A stretch of 47,921 nt of DNA. Source: CAYRIY01 sp964424335 (GTDB lineage: Bacteria; Bacillota; Limnochordia; DTU080; RSA5). This document shows positions 1 through 8,084 of the stretch, one piece after another. The DNA lies in contig CAYRIY010000015.1 in NCBI GenBank assembly GCA_964424335.1, positions 1 to 47,921 of the forward strand, in the 5' to 3' direction. The translations under genes were made by a program, and so were the position numbers. Every line of letters starts with the position of its first letter. Position 1 is the first letter of the stretch. Below the pieces are notes generated by a model. The model was not told the DNA's origin. It saw only the letters and a list, made by a program, of their open reading frames with translations, and searched no databases.

Positions 1-2156
1 TACTCCGCCCTCCAAACCCTTGCCTTGTAGATGGCGGAGTTGTCCCTGCGGCGCACTTCGTCTGGTAAAAAGAGGTGCACGGTGTCGGTCGTCCACGTGT
101 AAAGGGAGCCGGACTTCGGCCAGACTGCGACCACTTGGCCGTTTGGCAGGTCGCCAACTCCTTTGACGCCCGAGCGCCGCAGGAGCGCATCGGCCCCAAA
201 GTAGCTATCGATCCACGCATCCTTTGCTTTGTCGTACTGATACACGCTCGACCCGGTCGTCACCCAAAGGCGGCCTGCTTCGCCGTACACCGGAGCGAGA
301 TCGTGCCCGCCCCGGGTGGGCAGCGGACGTTCGATGACCTTTTTCAACACGGGCGCGTCCGGCGTGCCAAGCACCTCAAGTGCGACAAGGTGATCGTCCC
401 CCACGGCCCAGAGCAGATTGTTTGCGGGGTCCCACAACACTCCGTGCGCACCTTTCAGCGGAAACTCGAAGTACTGCGAAGCGTCGGGCCCCTGCGATGA
501 GGCGTATACTCGCACCCACCCACCCGTGCTGGCGGCCACCGCAATGTTGCCGTTTGGAAGCAGCTCCGCAGAGTGCGGGTTGCCGCCGACGACCTGCGCC
601 CACTTGAGTTCGTTGCCCGCGGGATACGGAACGATGGCCGCAAGGCCCTTGGAGTCCGTGACCACCATCCACTGCCCGCCGAATACGTCATTCTCGCGCA
701 GTTTGACGCCCGAAGGGTTTCCCCAGGCGCCGAGGAATGCGCCAAATCCGTTCGAAGCTTCAGGGCGCCACGACCACTTGAGCGCTTCGGGAGCGTTCCA
801 ATCCTTGACCTGTGGATCGAGCACCAGGATCCTTTGAGACAACTGGTCGGTCACAGCCACCCAAGCAGTTTCCGCCGAAAGATCGTTTCGCAATTTCGTC
901 TCCGCCCCTTCCAATCGTACGGCGACCTCAGGCGTCGTCGCCAGCGCAAATCGAAGGAACCAATAGCCGGTACGGTCGGGAAGCGAAAGTTCAAAGGGGA
1001 TCGAATCATCCCCGACGCTCCCGGCCCACAATGTTTGCCAATCCCCGGCCGGTTCCTCGGCGAACGCCAGCCGCTCACCGTCCCACGTAAGTTCAACAAA
1101 CTCGTAGGTCGCCTCGACCCACACGTCCGGCACAGGCGTCTTGAAGTAGAGCTCGCCCCGATACGTCCCGGCTGCGCGATCGACCTCATCGAGGCGGATC
1201 TCTGCGTCGATCTGCCCCACGATCAACCGGTCGTCGTGGAGGACGACGCTGTGCCCTCCTTCCACGTACGCGACGACGAGGCGGACCGGACCTGGGGGAA
1301 TGCCAGCAAGAGGCACCCGCATCTCCCCGCCGTGGCCTTGCGCCAGTGTTACTTCCAGCGATTCGGCGAACCGGTTCGCTGGATGCACCTCTGAATGCGC
1401 CTCTCGATTCACCTCTGGATACGCCTCATGGAGGAGCCTCACCTGATACTTGCCCGGCAGCGGCACAGGCGAATCGATGCGGACGGCGACGGCGCCTCCC
1501 AAAGGAATGTGCCGCGTCGGCACGATCCCTCCGCTTGCCGTCTCCTCACCGGATACGATGGTGTCGCCCACGGGTTGAAAGCCCGCTGTGACCTCAAGCG
1601 ACACGAGTTCACCCGCATCGGGTGGAATATTCGAGGCAATTGGCGTCAAGTCTCCCGAGGCCCTCGTAGAAAAAGCGTCCGAAGCCAAGCGCGTCCGGCT
1701 GCCGTCCTTCTCCATCCGGTAGAGGGCCGCATGGACGGCGCCTGCATCCGGGTGAAAACTCACCACGGCCTCGTACGACTCGCCCGCACGCGGGGAAAGT
1801 GTGTTCAGCGGGAGCGCCTCGATCTCGTCCGCCGTGCGCGTGGAATCGTAAAACCGCAGCGTCCAGGCTGGGATCCATCCCCGGCGCTCGCGTTCCCATG
1901 CAAGGCGCAGGACGGAGAGCTCTGGATCGTCCCGGAGTGCGAGCCCCAATATGTCGAAGTCCACCGGCTGCTCGCCCCAGGTCCAGCGAGCTGATACCGT
2001 GAATGGCTCTGCTGTCGCCGGAGCGGTGCCCGCGGCCGCCAGTGCGTTGCCCGCTGCCGCCGGAGCGGCGCCCACTGCGATCGCAATCACAAGGAGCGCG
2101 CAGATCGCTCGTGATCCCGACTTGTGCCGCCAAGCGCTAGCGAACCGGTTCGCCAA
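1..2156 (-). CDS. Secreted protein with C-terminal DUF6528-like propeller, 3' end outside window
   Basis: An open minus frame of 718 codons runs off the left edge. It has no in-frame ATG near its 5' end. I chose TTG at 2156, which follows a GGCGGAG-type ribosome site and overlaps the end of the upstream isomerase gene by 20 bases. Residues about 15-33 (ICALLVIAIAVGAAPAAA) form a Sec signal, so the product is probably exported. Residues about 35-430 look like beta-rich modules I cannot name. From about residue 434 (VTDQLSQRILVLD), with later GGNPHSAELLPNGNIAVA and GAHGVLWDPANNLLWAVGD, it matches my memory of DUF6528, a propeller-like family of unknown function. A four-fold tetrapeptide repeat lies near residues 243-259. 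It is the third gene of the RpiR module, so a role in carbohydrate binding or cleavage is inference. Confidence 0.8.
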   Translation of the reverse strand, partial: MANRFASAWRHKSGSRAICALLVIAIAVGAAPAAAGNALAAAGTAPATAEPFTVSARWTWGEQPVDFDILGLALRDDPELSVLRLAWERERRGWIPAWTLRFYDSTRTADEIEALPLNTLSPRAGESYEAVVSFHPDAGAVHAALYRMEKDGSRTRLASDAFSTRASGDLTPIASNIPPDAGELVSLEVTAGFQPVGDTIVSGEETASGGIVPTRHIPLGGAVAVRIDSPVPLPGKYQVRLLHEAYPEVNREAHSEVHPANRFAESLEVTLAQGHGGEMRVPLAGIPPGPVRLVVAYVEGGHSVVLHDDRLIVGQIDAEIRLDEVDRAAGTYRGELYFKTPVPDVWVEATYEFVELTWDGERLAFAEEPAGDWQTLWAGSVGDDSIPFELSLPDRTGYWFLRFALATTPEVAVRLEGAETKLRNDLSAETAWVAVTDQLSQRILVLDPQVKDWNAPEALKWSWRPEASNGFGAFLGAWGNPSGVKLRENDVFGGQWMVVTDSKGLAAIVPYPAGNELKWAQVVGGNPHSAELLPNGNIAVAASTGGWVRVYASSQGPDASQYFEFPLKGAHGVLWDPANNLLWAVGDDHLVALEVLGTPDAPVLKKVIERPLPTRGGHDLAPVYGEAGRLWVTTGSSVYQYDKAKDAWIDSYFGADALLRRSGVKGVGDLPNGQVVAVWPKSGSLYTWTTDTVHLFLPDEVRRRDNSAIYKARVWRAE
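1366..1379. repeat. 14-bp perfect palindrome GCGAACCGGTTCGC, copy 1
   Basis: Perfect dyad inside the DUF6528-like gene, read as Ala-Asn-Arg-Phe-Ala. The same 14-mer occurs at 2140, 22301 and 22476. The AACCGGTT core resembles LacI-family operator centres, but no binding protein is known. Confidence 0.85.
1380..1427. repeat. 12-bp coding tandem repeat, four units
   Basis: Four imperfect 12-bp units (plus strand TGGATGCACCTC, TGAATGCGCCTC, TCGATTCACCTC, TGGATACGCCTC) lie inside the secreted protein gene. Being a multiple of three they keep frame and encode EAYP, EVNR, EAHS, EVHP. The related decayed copy near 22300 lacks this block, which suggests recent expansion. Confidence 0.85.
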
Positions 2157-2955
2157 CTGTGCTCCGCCACCATTCGCCAAGGTCACGAGGGTCAACCGGC
2201 TCCTCTTCCGCGCGGGATCTGGCTTCAAACATGAACGGACCCGGAAATCCCGCTTCGGCAAGCGCATCGATTACTTGGCGCCACTCGATGACGCCCTTGC
2301 CCGGAACCCAGTGTCGTTCGTCCACACCGTCGTAATCGGAGATGTGCACCGCCTTGATGCGGCTTCCCACGGCCCTTATAAACGCTTGCGGCGTCTCCTG
2401 GAGCAAGTGATTTGTATCGCAGCAGACTGCGACGTCCGGAATGCCGCCCACGAGCCGGAGGATTTCCGCGCTCGTATTTCCGAGGCACGTCCTTGGAAGA
2501 CACTCCGCACACAGCAGCACACCGAGCGCCGCCGCTCCCTTGCCCAGCTCGTACAGCCCTTCGCGGCAGGCCTCGATGCGCTCTTCCCGCGCCGAGGGCG
2601 GGATCGGCTCAAAACTTGGGTGAATGATTGCGGTGACGGGACGCCATTCCGCCGCCTCCTGCAACAAGCGGAGGTGATTGGCCACGATGGCCTTTCTTTT
2701 CGTCGGGTCCGGCTCTGAGACGTCCCATTCCCAGTTGAACGGGAGGTGAACCGAGTGCACGGTCATGCCGAGCGCCTTGGCCCATCCGACGAACTCCTGT
2801 TTTGACTCAGGATGGGGGTCGTCCGCACGAAGGACGATCTCAAGATGCGTGATTCCAGCAGCTCTGGCCTTTTCAAGCCCAGCTTGGTCGAGCGAGCGAA
2901 ACAGGGCGGTCGATGTCCCCAAGCTCCATTGCCCTGGGGCCGAATGAGAACTCAA
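2137..2955 (-). CDS. Sugar phosphate isomerase/epimerase (xylose isomerase-like TIM barrel)
   Basis: About 272 residues with the divalent-metal TIM barrel of the IolE/IolI/Hyi group. The usual ligand series is visible as Glu in CAECLPRT, Asp in VCCDTNHLL, His in KAVHISDYDG and Glu in MFEARSR. It probably isomerises or epimerises a keto-sugar or inosose released by this module; the substrate cannot be read from sequence. I chose TTG at 2955 because GAAGGAG lies 11 bases upstream; an ATG at 2982 is also in frame but has no ribosome site and abuts a hairpin. It follows the sugar-binding protein gene and overlaps the start of the DUF6528-like gene. Confidence 0.85.
   Translation of the reverse strand: MSSHSAPGQWSLGTSTALFRSLDQAGLEKARAAGITHLEIVLRADDPHPESKQEFVGWAKALGMTVHSVHLPFNWEWDVSEPDPTKRKAIVANHLRLLQEAAEWRPVTAIIHPSFEPIPPSAREERIEACREGLYELGKGAAALGVLLCAECLPRTCLGNTSAEILRLVGGIPDVAVCCDTNHLLQETPQAFIRAVGSRIKAVHISDYDGVDERHWVPGKGVIEWRQVIDALAEAGFPGPFMFEARSRAEEEPVDPRDLGEWWRSTVGEPVR
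2140..2153. repeat. 14-bp perfect palindrome GCGAACCGGTTCGC, copy 2
   Basis: This copy lies exactly where the isomerase gene ends (it encodes the final Glu-Pro-Val-Arg) and where the DUF6528-like gene starts (it encodes residues 2-6, Ala-Asn-Arg-Phe-Ala). It could be an operator or an RNA element at the coupled start; this is inference. Confidence 0.85.
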
Positions 2956-2986
2956 TGCGACGAACACTCCTTCGCGCTTCATTTCA

Positions 2987-3033
2987 GGCGCTACTCGATC
3001 GCATGTCGCAGGAACGCACGATCGAGTAGCGCC
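2987..3033 (-). other. Strong intercistronic stem-loop
   Basis: Two perfect 15-base arms (GGCGCTACTCGATCG at 2987-3001 and its complement at 3019-3033) with a 17-base loop lie between the sugar-binding protein gene and the isomerase gene. No T-run follows on the minus strand, so it is more likely an mRNA-stabilising or partial-attenuation hairpin, as seen after malE-type genes, than a full terminator. Confidence 0.75.
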
Positions 3034-3063
3034 TTCTGCACTCAAGTTCTACGTCCGAATGAA

Positions 3064-4341
3064 TTACTCTCTTCCTTGTTGGCGCATCTCCGACTCGAGC
3101 ACGCGCTGCGCCTCGTCGAGCAAGGGCTGCGCTGCCCCTTGCCCGGCAAAGACTTGATTTCTGGCCGATGCAAAGAGCGAGTCGGACCGACCGAGGAAAG
3201 GATCGGGCTTGGGAGCGTCGATGTGATCGGCGGCGGCAAGGCTGTTGACATACCAAAGCGCCGCCGGATTTGTCTCAATCTGGCCAAGCTGTCGATAGAA
3301 GTCCACCGAAGAGCCGAGGAATCCGGATCCGTGGTAGATGGCGAGCTGCGTCTCAACATCCGTCGCCAGGAACTTGATCAACTGATAGCTCAGCTCCGGA
3401 TTGGGAGCGCCTTCGGGAATGGCAAGTGCCCAGCCGTTCACCTGTTGGATGCGCCTGCGACCATCGTGCGGCATCCAAGCGGCGATGATCGGCATCGTCT
3501 CATTGCGGCTGCGAATCTCGCCGGGCGCATAGGCTCCTAGCACCGTCGCGGCCACGTTGCCGTCGGCGATCCCGTACCACCCGGTTGCCCCTTGAAAACC
3601 TGGGTACCGGCCAAAGACGCGATCTGCGGTGTACTGGAGCGCCGCGACGATGTTAGGATGGTTGATCCGCGGGATTTCGCCGAGCGGGAAGTAGTCTTCG
3701 GCGCCCCACGAGGCCGCCATGGTAAACAGCCTCGAGTTTTGGCCGTTAAGAGGATCAAAACCGACCCGCATCACTTTGCCGTCAGCGTCATAGCGGACGA
3801 ACTTGTCGGCGTAATCGAAGAACTCCTGCCACGTGAGCACCTCGTGCGGATTGATCGAGACGCCGGCCTCCGCAACCATGTCGGCATTCCAAACCATGGC
3901 AAGGCGCGGGCCATGCTCGAGACCAGGAACGCCCCAAATCGATCCGTTCCACGTGAAGTTGGTCCACATCTCCGGGATGATCTGGGCCCGCAAGTCGTCG
4001 TCGATAAAGGAGTCGAGCGGCATCACCACGCCGCTTTCACCGTAACCGCCCACGGAAAGTCCCACGGTCGCCACGTCGGGAGGCGATCCGCCTGCGACGC
4101 GGACCACGAGATCACTGCCGGTCACGATCGTGACGTCGACCTCGATGCCCGGATTTGCGGCTTCAAAGCGATCGACGCCGTCGTTGATCGCCTGGATGAC
4201 CGCGGGCCCCCACGAGTTGACGCCGAGTTCGAGTTTTATCGGCTCTGCTGCCAGGGCCGAGTGCGATCCCAACGCTATGAGAAGCGCCAGGCCGACTAAG
4301 AACATGCGGATTTGAGAGATCTGTCTTGCTCTCTTGCTCAA
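3064..4341 (-). CDS. ABC sugar transporter, extracellular solute-binding protein (family 1)
   Basis: A 425-residue periplasmic binding protein of the CUT1 (MalE-like) type. The start TTG at 4341 follows TAGGAGG at good spacing. Residues 12-32 (MFLVGLALLIALGSHSALAA) are a Sec signal with no lipobox cysteine. Typical features include ANPGIEVDVTIVTGSDL, GGSPPDVATVG and the C-terminal LLDEAQRVLESEM helix. It would capture an oligosaccharide or sugar derivative for an ABC importer, but no MalF/MalG-like permease or MalK ATPase gene adjoins it. It sits 57 bases after the RpiR gene and before the isomerase, so induction by the same sugar is likely. Confidence 0.93.
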   Translation of the reverse strand: MSKRARQISQIRMFLVGLALLIALGSHSALAAEPIKLELGVNSWGPAVIQAINDGVDRFEAANPGIEVDVTIVTGSDLVVRVAGGSPPDVATVGLSVGGYGESGVVMPLDSFIDDDLRAQIIPEMWTNFTWNGSIWGVPGLEHGPRLAMVWNADMVAEAGVSINPHEVLTWQEFFDYADKFVRYDADGKVMRVGFDPLNGQNSRLFTMAASWGAEDYFPLGEIPRINHPNIVAALQYTADRVFGRYPGFQGATGWYGIADGNVAATVLGAYAPGEIRSRNETMPIIAAWMPHDGRRRIQQVNGWALAIPEGAPNPELSYQLIKFLATDVETQLAIYHGSGFLGSSVDFYRQLGQIETNPAALWYVNSLAAADHIDAPKPDPFLGRSDSLFASARNQVFAGQGAAQPLLDEAQRVLESEMRQQGRE

Positions 4342-4398
4342 GTGTACACCCTCCTAGAATTTAGAAGCTCGATTCGTTGGCATTTCATTGTAGTTTAT

Positions 4399-5265
4399 TC
4401 AAGATACCGTACCTTCCGAATCCAGGCTGAACGGCGGCACCTCCTTCCCGGTCGTGTCGAAGTCGTCCTCGGTTTGCCCCAGCTCAGAGACTGCGTCGAT
4501 CACGGCGTGGACCACCGCAACTTGAATGGCACGGACGAACGATGTCACCAGCCTCTGACCCGGAGGGTCGGCGATCGTCGTGGGAAGGAGGATGTGCGCC
4601 AACCCGGCGAGGGGCGAACGGGGACGGCTTGTGATCACGATGACGACAGCGCCCTGATCCCGCCCCGCGATCACGGCGCTCTCCAACACCGGGTTGACCC
4701 CCCGGTGCGAGATGACGATCATGACGGTGCCTTCCCTAAAGTGCGCGTGGGAGGCCTTGAGCCGCTGATCGTCCTGAAAGGCCACCGCCATGTGTCCCAC
4801 GACGGCGAGCGACTGGGCGGCCAACTCAGCCACCAAACCGGAGGCCTCGCCTCCAAGGATAAACACCTGTGCCGCATGCCTGATTGCGTCGGCCGCTCGA
4901 TCGAGGTTGGGGCCGATCATCGACTCCGTCTGGGTGAGCTCGCGAAACAGCTTTGCAAAGACGGACGAATGCGGGCGATTCTGTGCGGCAAGTTTGCTCG
5001 ACTCTTGGACCCACCGAAGACGAAAATCGCGAAAGCCGCTCAATCCGATCTTCTTACACATTTGGACCACCGCGGACTGGCTCACGTTGGACCTGGAAGC
5101 AAGGTCGCTCAAGGTAAGGTCCGAAAACCGGTGCCCCTCTCGGATCAAAAACTCCGCTACCCGCTGCTCGGACGGGCGAAGCCGCGGGGACGCCTCTGCG
5201 AGGCGAGTGCGAAGATTTTCACCTGAGCCCGTCTCGCCAATGGCTGCCAATCGCTCCTCTTGCAA
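4399..5265 (-). CDS. RpiR/MurR-family transcriptional regulator (HTH plus SIS)
   Basis: A 288-residue regulator. Residues about 20-95 are the HTH_6 domain (LRPSEQRVAEFLI, then LASRSNVSQSAVVQMCKKIG), and residues about 120-255 are a sugar-isomerase (SIS) domain (VFILGGEASGLVAELAAQSL, VMIVISHRG) that binds a phosphosugar. It should control the binding protein, isomerase and secreted protein genes that follow on the same strand. The start is uncertain: TTG at 5265 is used, another TTG at 5250 sits too close to AAGAGGAG. A 34-base piece of this gene is duplicated at 22630. Confidence 0.88.
   Translation of the reverse strand: MQEERLAAIGETGSGENLRTRLAEASPRLRPSEQRVAEFLIREGHRFSDLTLSDLASRSNVSQSAVVQMCKKIGLSGFRDFRLRWVQESSKLAAQNRPHSSVFAKLFRELTQTESMIGPNLDRAADAIRHAAQVFILGGEASGLVAELAAQSLAVVGHMAVAFQDDQRLKASHAHFREGTVMIVISHRGVNPVLESAVIAGRDQGAVVIVITSRPRSPLAGLAHILLPTTIADPPGQRLVTSFVRAIQVAVVHAVIDAVSELGQTEDDFDTTGKEVPPFSLDSEGTVS
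4917..4950. repeat. 34-bp exact duplicate, copy inside the RpiR gene
   Basis: These 34 bases are identical to 22630-22663 in the same orientation. Here they encode part of the regulator (LFRELTQTESM). Flanks are unrelated. This is probably the donor copy because it lies within a conserved gene. Confidence 0.9.
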
Positions 5266-5302
5266 CGAGAAAACAACCCCTCAAAATCCGTTTGGCATGC
5301 AT

Positions 5303-5380
5303 CCCCACTTGCCGCCCTTCGAATTGTCGCCTGCTCATGACGTTGCCGGGCTGATAAGGTCGGGCGGCCAAGTGGGTGAC
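5303..5380 (+). repeat. REP-like palindromic element, copy 1
   Basis: Left arm CCCACTTGCCGCCC at 5304-5317 and right arm GGGCGGCCAAGTGGG at 5362-5376 pair with a single bulged G. About 44 bases lie between them. Copies 2 and 3 lie at 12428 and 21604. Confidence 0.88.
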
Positions 5381-5435
5381 TCCTCGCGGTTCGTAAAGTA
5401 ACTTTTCCTGTCTTCAATTCCAGAAATGTAACTTT

Positions 5436-5455
5436 GACAAGTCGTTCGACTTGTC
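5436..5455. promoter_or_regulatory. Perfect 9+9 dyad, possible operator
   Basis: GACAAGTCG and CGACTTGTC are separated by only TT. The spacer is too short for a good RNA loop, which favours a protein-binding site. It lies between the divergent RpiR and VOC genes, so the RpiR product is the obvious candidate ligand; this is inference. Confidence 0.5.
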
Positions 5456-5511
5456 GTAGGCGACTCCTTCACGCTTTCGGGAGATTTCGCGGCAAATTCA
5501 TAACCGAGGCA

Positions 5512-5541
5512 TTGCTTCGGGTCGATTTCGCGTGCTAGAAT
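5512..5541 (+). promoter_or_regulatory. Candidate sigma-70 promoter for VOC gene
   Basis: TTGCTT at 5512-5517 and TAGAAT at 5536-5541 are separated by 18 bases and lie about 40 bases before the VOC start. Confidence 0.45.
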
Positions 5542-5579
5542 AGAACACACGTTCGCCCTGTGAGTAGGAGGAAGATACC

Positions 5580-5912
5580 ATGGAGGGTAAAACGAAGTTC
5601 GCGTTTGTCGTGGAGTACGTACGCGACATCGAAATAGCCAAGCGGTTTTACGTTGACGTGCTTGGACTTGAGATTTTGCGCGAGCATCCGCAGTTCGTAC
5701 AATTTGAGTCCTTTGCGATTGCCTCGGACGAACCGATCGGCAAAGACGGGACTCGGGAAGTGTACTGGCTGGTAGACAATGCGGATGAGGCGTACGAACG
5801 ACTCTCCGCAAAGGCAGAGGTGTGCTTGCCGCTAACGACATACCCATTCGGCAAAGTGTTTGGCATCAAGGATCCGGACGGTCATCCAAGATACGTGTAT
5901 GAGCGGTCGTAG
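5580..5912 (+). CDS. VOC family (glyoxalase/bleomycin-resistance fold) protein
   Basis: A 110-residue single-module vicinal oxygen chelate protein. It begins with KFAFVVEYVRDIEIAKRFYVDVLGLEIL and ends with VFGIKDPDGHPRYVYE, the standard paired beta-alpha-beta-beta-beta pattern. The ATG follows AGGAGGAAG. Members are dioxygenases, glyoxalases, epimerases or resistance proteins; the expected metal ligands are not all obvious, so no reaction is assigned. It is monocistronic and converges on the SDR gene. Confidence 0.85.
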   Translation: MEGKTKFAFVVEYVRDIEIAKRFYVDVLGLEILREHPQFVQFESFAIASDEPIGKDGTREVYWLVDNADEAYERLSAKAEVCLPLTTYPFGKVFGIKDPDGHPRYVYERS

Positions 5913-5939
5913 CCGAGTCGGTCAAGCGAAAGGGTGGAA

Positions 5940-5977
5940 CGATCCCGCGGCCTCGGCGCAGCGAAATCGCGGGATCG
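5940..5977. terminator. Hairpin between convergent genes
   Basis: CGATCCCGCG (5940-5949) pairs perfectly with 5968-5977 across an 18-base loop, between the VOC stop and the SDR stop. No T-run is evident, so termination strength is uncertain. Confidence 0.45.
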
Positions 5978-5999
5978 CACAATCTCGGGATCACACTTA

Positions 6000-6767
6000 T
6001 CACAAGATCGCGGTCAATCCACCGTCTACCTTGTACTCCGATCCTGTCACAAACGAGGAACGAGGACTCGCGAGGAAGAGGATCACTTCGGCTACCTCTT
6101 CAGGCGTTCCCACCCGATCAATGGGATGGAGGTGTCCCCAGTCCGCGAGCGTTTTCTCGGTGTCGCCGGTCAAAAGGTCCGCCGACCACCGCAGCATGGG
6201 CGTGTCGATGGATCCGGGGCAAACGGCGTTGACGCGAATATTCTCCTTGGCGAAGTCGACGGCCATATTGCGCGTGAGGGCGAGAACGGCGCCTTTTGAT
6301 GCGGTGTACGCCGCGACATTCGGCTGGCTTGCGAGTCCTTGCACCGACGCGGTATTGACGATACTGCCGCCGCCGACCTGACGCATGTGCGGGATGACAT
6401 ACTTCGAGCAGAGGTAGACGCTCTTGAGGTTGACGGCAAGGACCAGGTCCCATTCTTCTTCGGGCGTGTCGACCACGGTGCCGTACCGCTGGATTCCGGC
6501 ATTGTTGCACAAGACGTCGATTCGTTTAAACTCCTGGGCGACGGCGTCCACCATCTCCCGCACTTGTTGCGAGTTTGAAACGTCGACCGGAAAAGCCCTA
6601 GCCGTTCCACCCGCAGCTTGGATGCCGCGAGCGACAGCCTCGGCTGCGTCGCGATCTACATCGACCACCGCCACGGCTGCGCCCTCCCTGGCAAGCGCCC
6701 GGGCGGTCGCCTCACCGATGCCCTTGCCGGCTCCTGTCACGATCGCTGCCTTTCCTTTTAACTCCAT
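6000..6767 (-). CDS. SDR family NAD(P)-dependent oxidoreductase
   Basis: A 255-residue classical short-chain dehydrogenase. The cofactor motif TGAGKGIGEATA is near residue 12, NNAG near residue 90, and the catalytic Tyr-Lys in AAYTASKGAVLAL near residue 155. Asp after strand two (VVDVDRD) favours NAD(H). ATG at 6767 is used because AAGGAGTAGGAAC precedes it; an in-frame start at 6788 would overlap the enolase gene. It is the last gene after the GH43-like and glucarate-dehydratase-like genes, so it probably oxidises or reduces a sugar or sugar acid in that pathway. Confidence 0.92.
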   Translation of the reverse strand: MELKGKAAIVTGAGKGIGEATARALAREGAAVAVVDVDRDAAEAVARGIQAAGGTARAFPVDVSNSQQVREMVDAVAQEFKRIDVLCNNAGIQRYGTVVDTPEEEWDLVLAVNLKSVYLCSKYVIPHMRQVGGGSIVNTASVQGLASQPNVAAYTASKGAVLALTRNMAVDFAKENIRVNAVCPGSIDTPMLRWSADLLTGDTEKTLADWGHLHPIDRVGTPEEVAEVILFLASPRSSFVTGSEYKVDGGLTAIL

Positions 6768-6784
6768 GTTCCTACTCCTTTCCT

Positions 6785-8023
6785 TCAAACTTCGGGCACG
6801 GCGTCGTCATCCGGATCTGCCCACGATTTGTTCGGCAATATCGGAAACCAATCGGGCCGCCCCGGGTCGCGGTCGTAGGGGTAGCCTCCAAGGCTCTTGT
6901 ACAACTCGCTGTACTGAGCGAGTTTCTCTCGGTCGAGCTTGACACCGAGGCCGGGACCGTCAGGAACGCGAATCGCGCCGTTCCTGTAACGCATGGGGCC
7001 TCCCTCGATGATGTCGTCCGTCAGATGGTGGTAATGGGCGTCGGCGCTAAACGTCAGGTTGGGGACGACGGCGCCCAGGTGAAGCATTGTGGCGAGTTGA
7101 ATGCCGAGTTCGCCGCTCGAGTGCACCGCCGTGCTCAATTGAAAGGTCTCGCATACGCCCGCTGCCTTGACGCACGCGCGAATGCCGCCCCAAAAGGTGG
7201 TATCGAGCAAGATGACGTCGACGGCCGGGTCGAGGACGTTCGCCGCGAGCTCTTCGAAGTTGACGACAACGGTATTGGTGGCCAAAGGCACCGGAGAGAA
7301 AGAGCGGACGCGCCTCATGCCGTTTAACCCGTAGGTTGGGTCCTCTAAGTAGTCGTTGGGCAGATCCGCGATTTTTTGGGCAAAGCGAATCCCCTGCTCC
7401 ACGCTGAGCGCAGCGTTGGGGTCGTACCGGAATGTGTCGCCCGGGAGCGCCTCTGCGAGGGCCTTGTAACACTCGAGCTCGTACTCGGGTGGGAACACGC
7501 CCCCTTTCAACTTGTGGGACGTAAACTGTCCGCGGGCTTTGAGCGCCTTTGCTTCGGCCACCAATTGATCGACGGTGCGAACCTCGCCCTCGCCGGTATG
7601 TGGATTGGGATAGCGAAAGAAGAGGTAACTCGCAAACGGCACCTCGTCTCGGAGCTTGCCGCCGAGCAAATCGTACACGGGCACGCCCAGGCTTTGCCCG
7701 ATCAAATCCAAACACGCAAACTCGAGCGCCGCATGGAGCTGGGTGCGGTTGTTGTAAAGGCTCGCCGTGGGATTGCAGATTTTAAAGCGCAAGGCTTCCA
7801 GTTGAAAGGGGTCATGGCCGACCAAGTACTCCTTTAAGTGCCCAAACGCGCGCTCTGCGCTCTCGCCCCCGCCTCCCATCTCGCCAAGGCCGATCAAACC
7901 GTTGTCTGCCTCGACTTCGACGATGGTCCGCACAAAGCGGCCCCAGTGGGCGCCGTTTGAGTGTCTAAGGGGCGCTTCGAGGGGGACCGTCACGGTCGTT
8001 GCCCGCACATCAATGATCTTCAT
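6785..8023 (-). CDS. Enolase-superfamily dehydratase, glucarate dehydratase-like
   Basis: A 412-residue mandelate racemase/muconate-lactonising enzyme homologue of the glucarate dehydratase group. Visible active-site elements are the Lys-x-Lys of SHKLKGGVF near residue 195, metal ligands in FRYDPNAALS and DYLEDPTYG, the ATNTVV strand, and the catalytic His of TAVHSSGELGIQLA. It should take the alpha-proton from a sugar acid and remove water to give a 2-keto-3-deoxy acid. The exact substrate (glucarate, galactarate or another hexarate) is not readable. It lies 61 bases after the GH43-like gene and 17 bases before the SDR gene, so the three form an operon. Confidence 0.88.
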   Translation of the reverse strand: MKIIDVRATTVTVPLEAPLRHSNGAHWGRFVRTIVEVEADNGLIGLGEMGGGGESAERAFGHLKEYLVGHDPFQLEALRFKICNPTASLYNNRTQLHAALEFACLDLIGQSLGVPVYDLLGGKLRDEVPFASYLFFRYPNPHTGEGEVRTVDQLVAEAKALKARGQFTSHKLKGGVFPPEYELECYKALAEALPGDTFRYDPNAALSVEQGIRFAQKIADLPNDYLEDPTYGLNGMRRVRSFSPVPLATNTVVVNFEELAANVLDPAVDVILLDTTFWGGIRACVKAAGVCETFQLSTAVHSSGELGIQLATMLHLGAVVPNLTFSADAHYHHLTDDIIEGGPMRYRNGAIRVPDGPGLGVKLDREKLAQYSELYKSLGGYPYDRDPGRPDWFPILPNKSWADPDDDAVPEV

Positions 8024-8084
8024 GGTCGATGAACACCCCGCATTCCGTTTTGAATCTTGTATCGACGACCGGACCTCGGTCGCT

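Larger units (their letters stand above)
5266..5579. other. Divergent intergenic region between rpiR-like and VOC genes
   Basis: This 314-base stretch has no gene. It holds a REP-like element (5303-5380), a perfect dyad (5436-5455) and a probable promoter for the VOC gene (5512-5541). I see no clear promoter for the regulator. Confidence 0.7.

Noticed and set aside
573..1394. A 273-codon plus-strand open frame
   Set aside because: It is the antisense shadow of the DUF6528-like gene, whose minus frame has a signal peptide and propeller motifs.
4826..5014. A 62-codon minus-strand frame resembling the NDH-2 tail
   Set aside because: The resemblance comes only from the 34-bp duplicate read in a non-coding frame of the RpiR gene.
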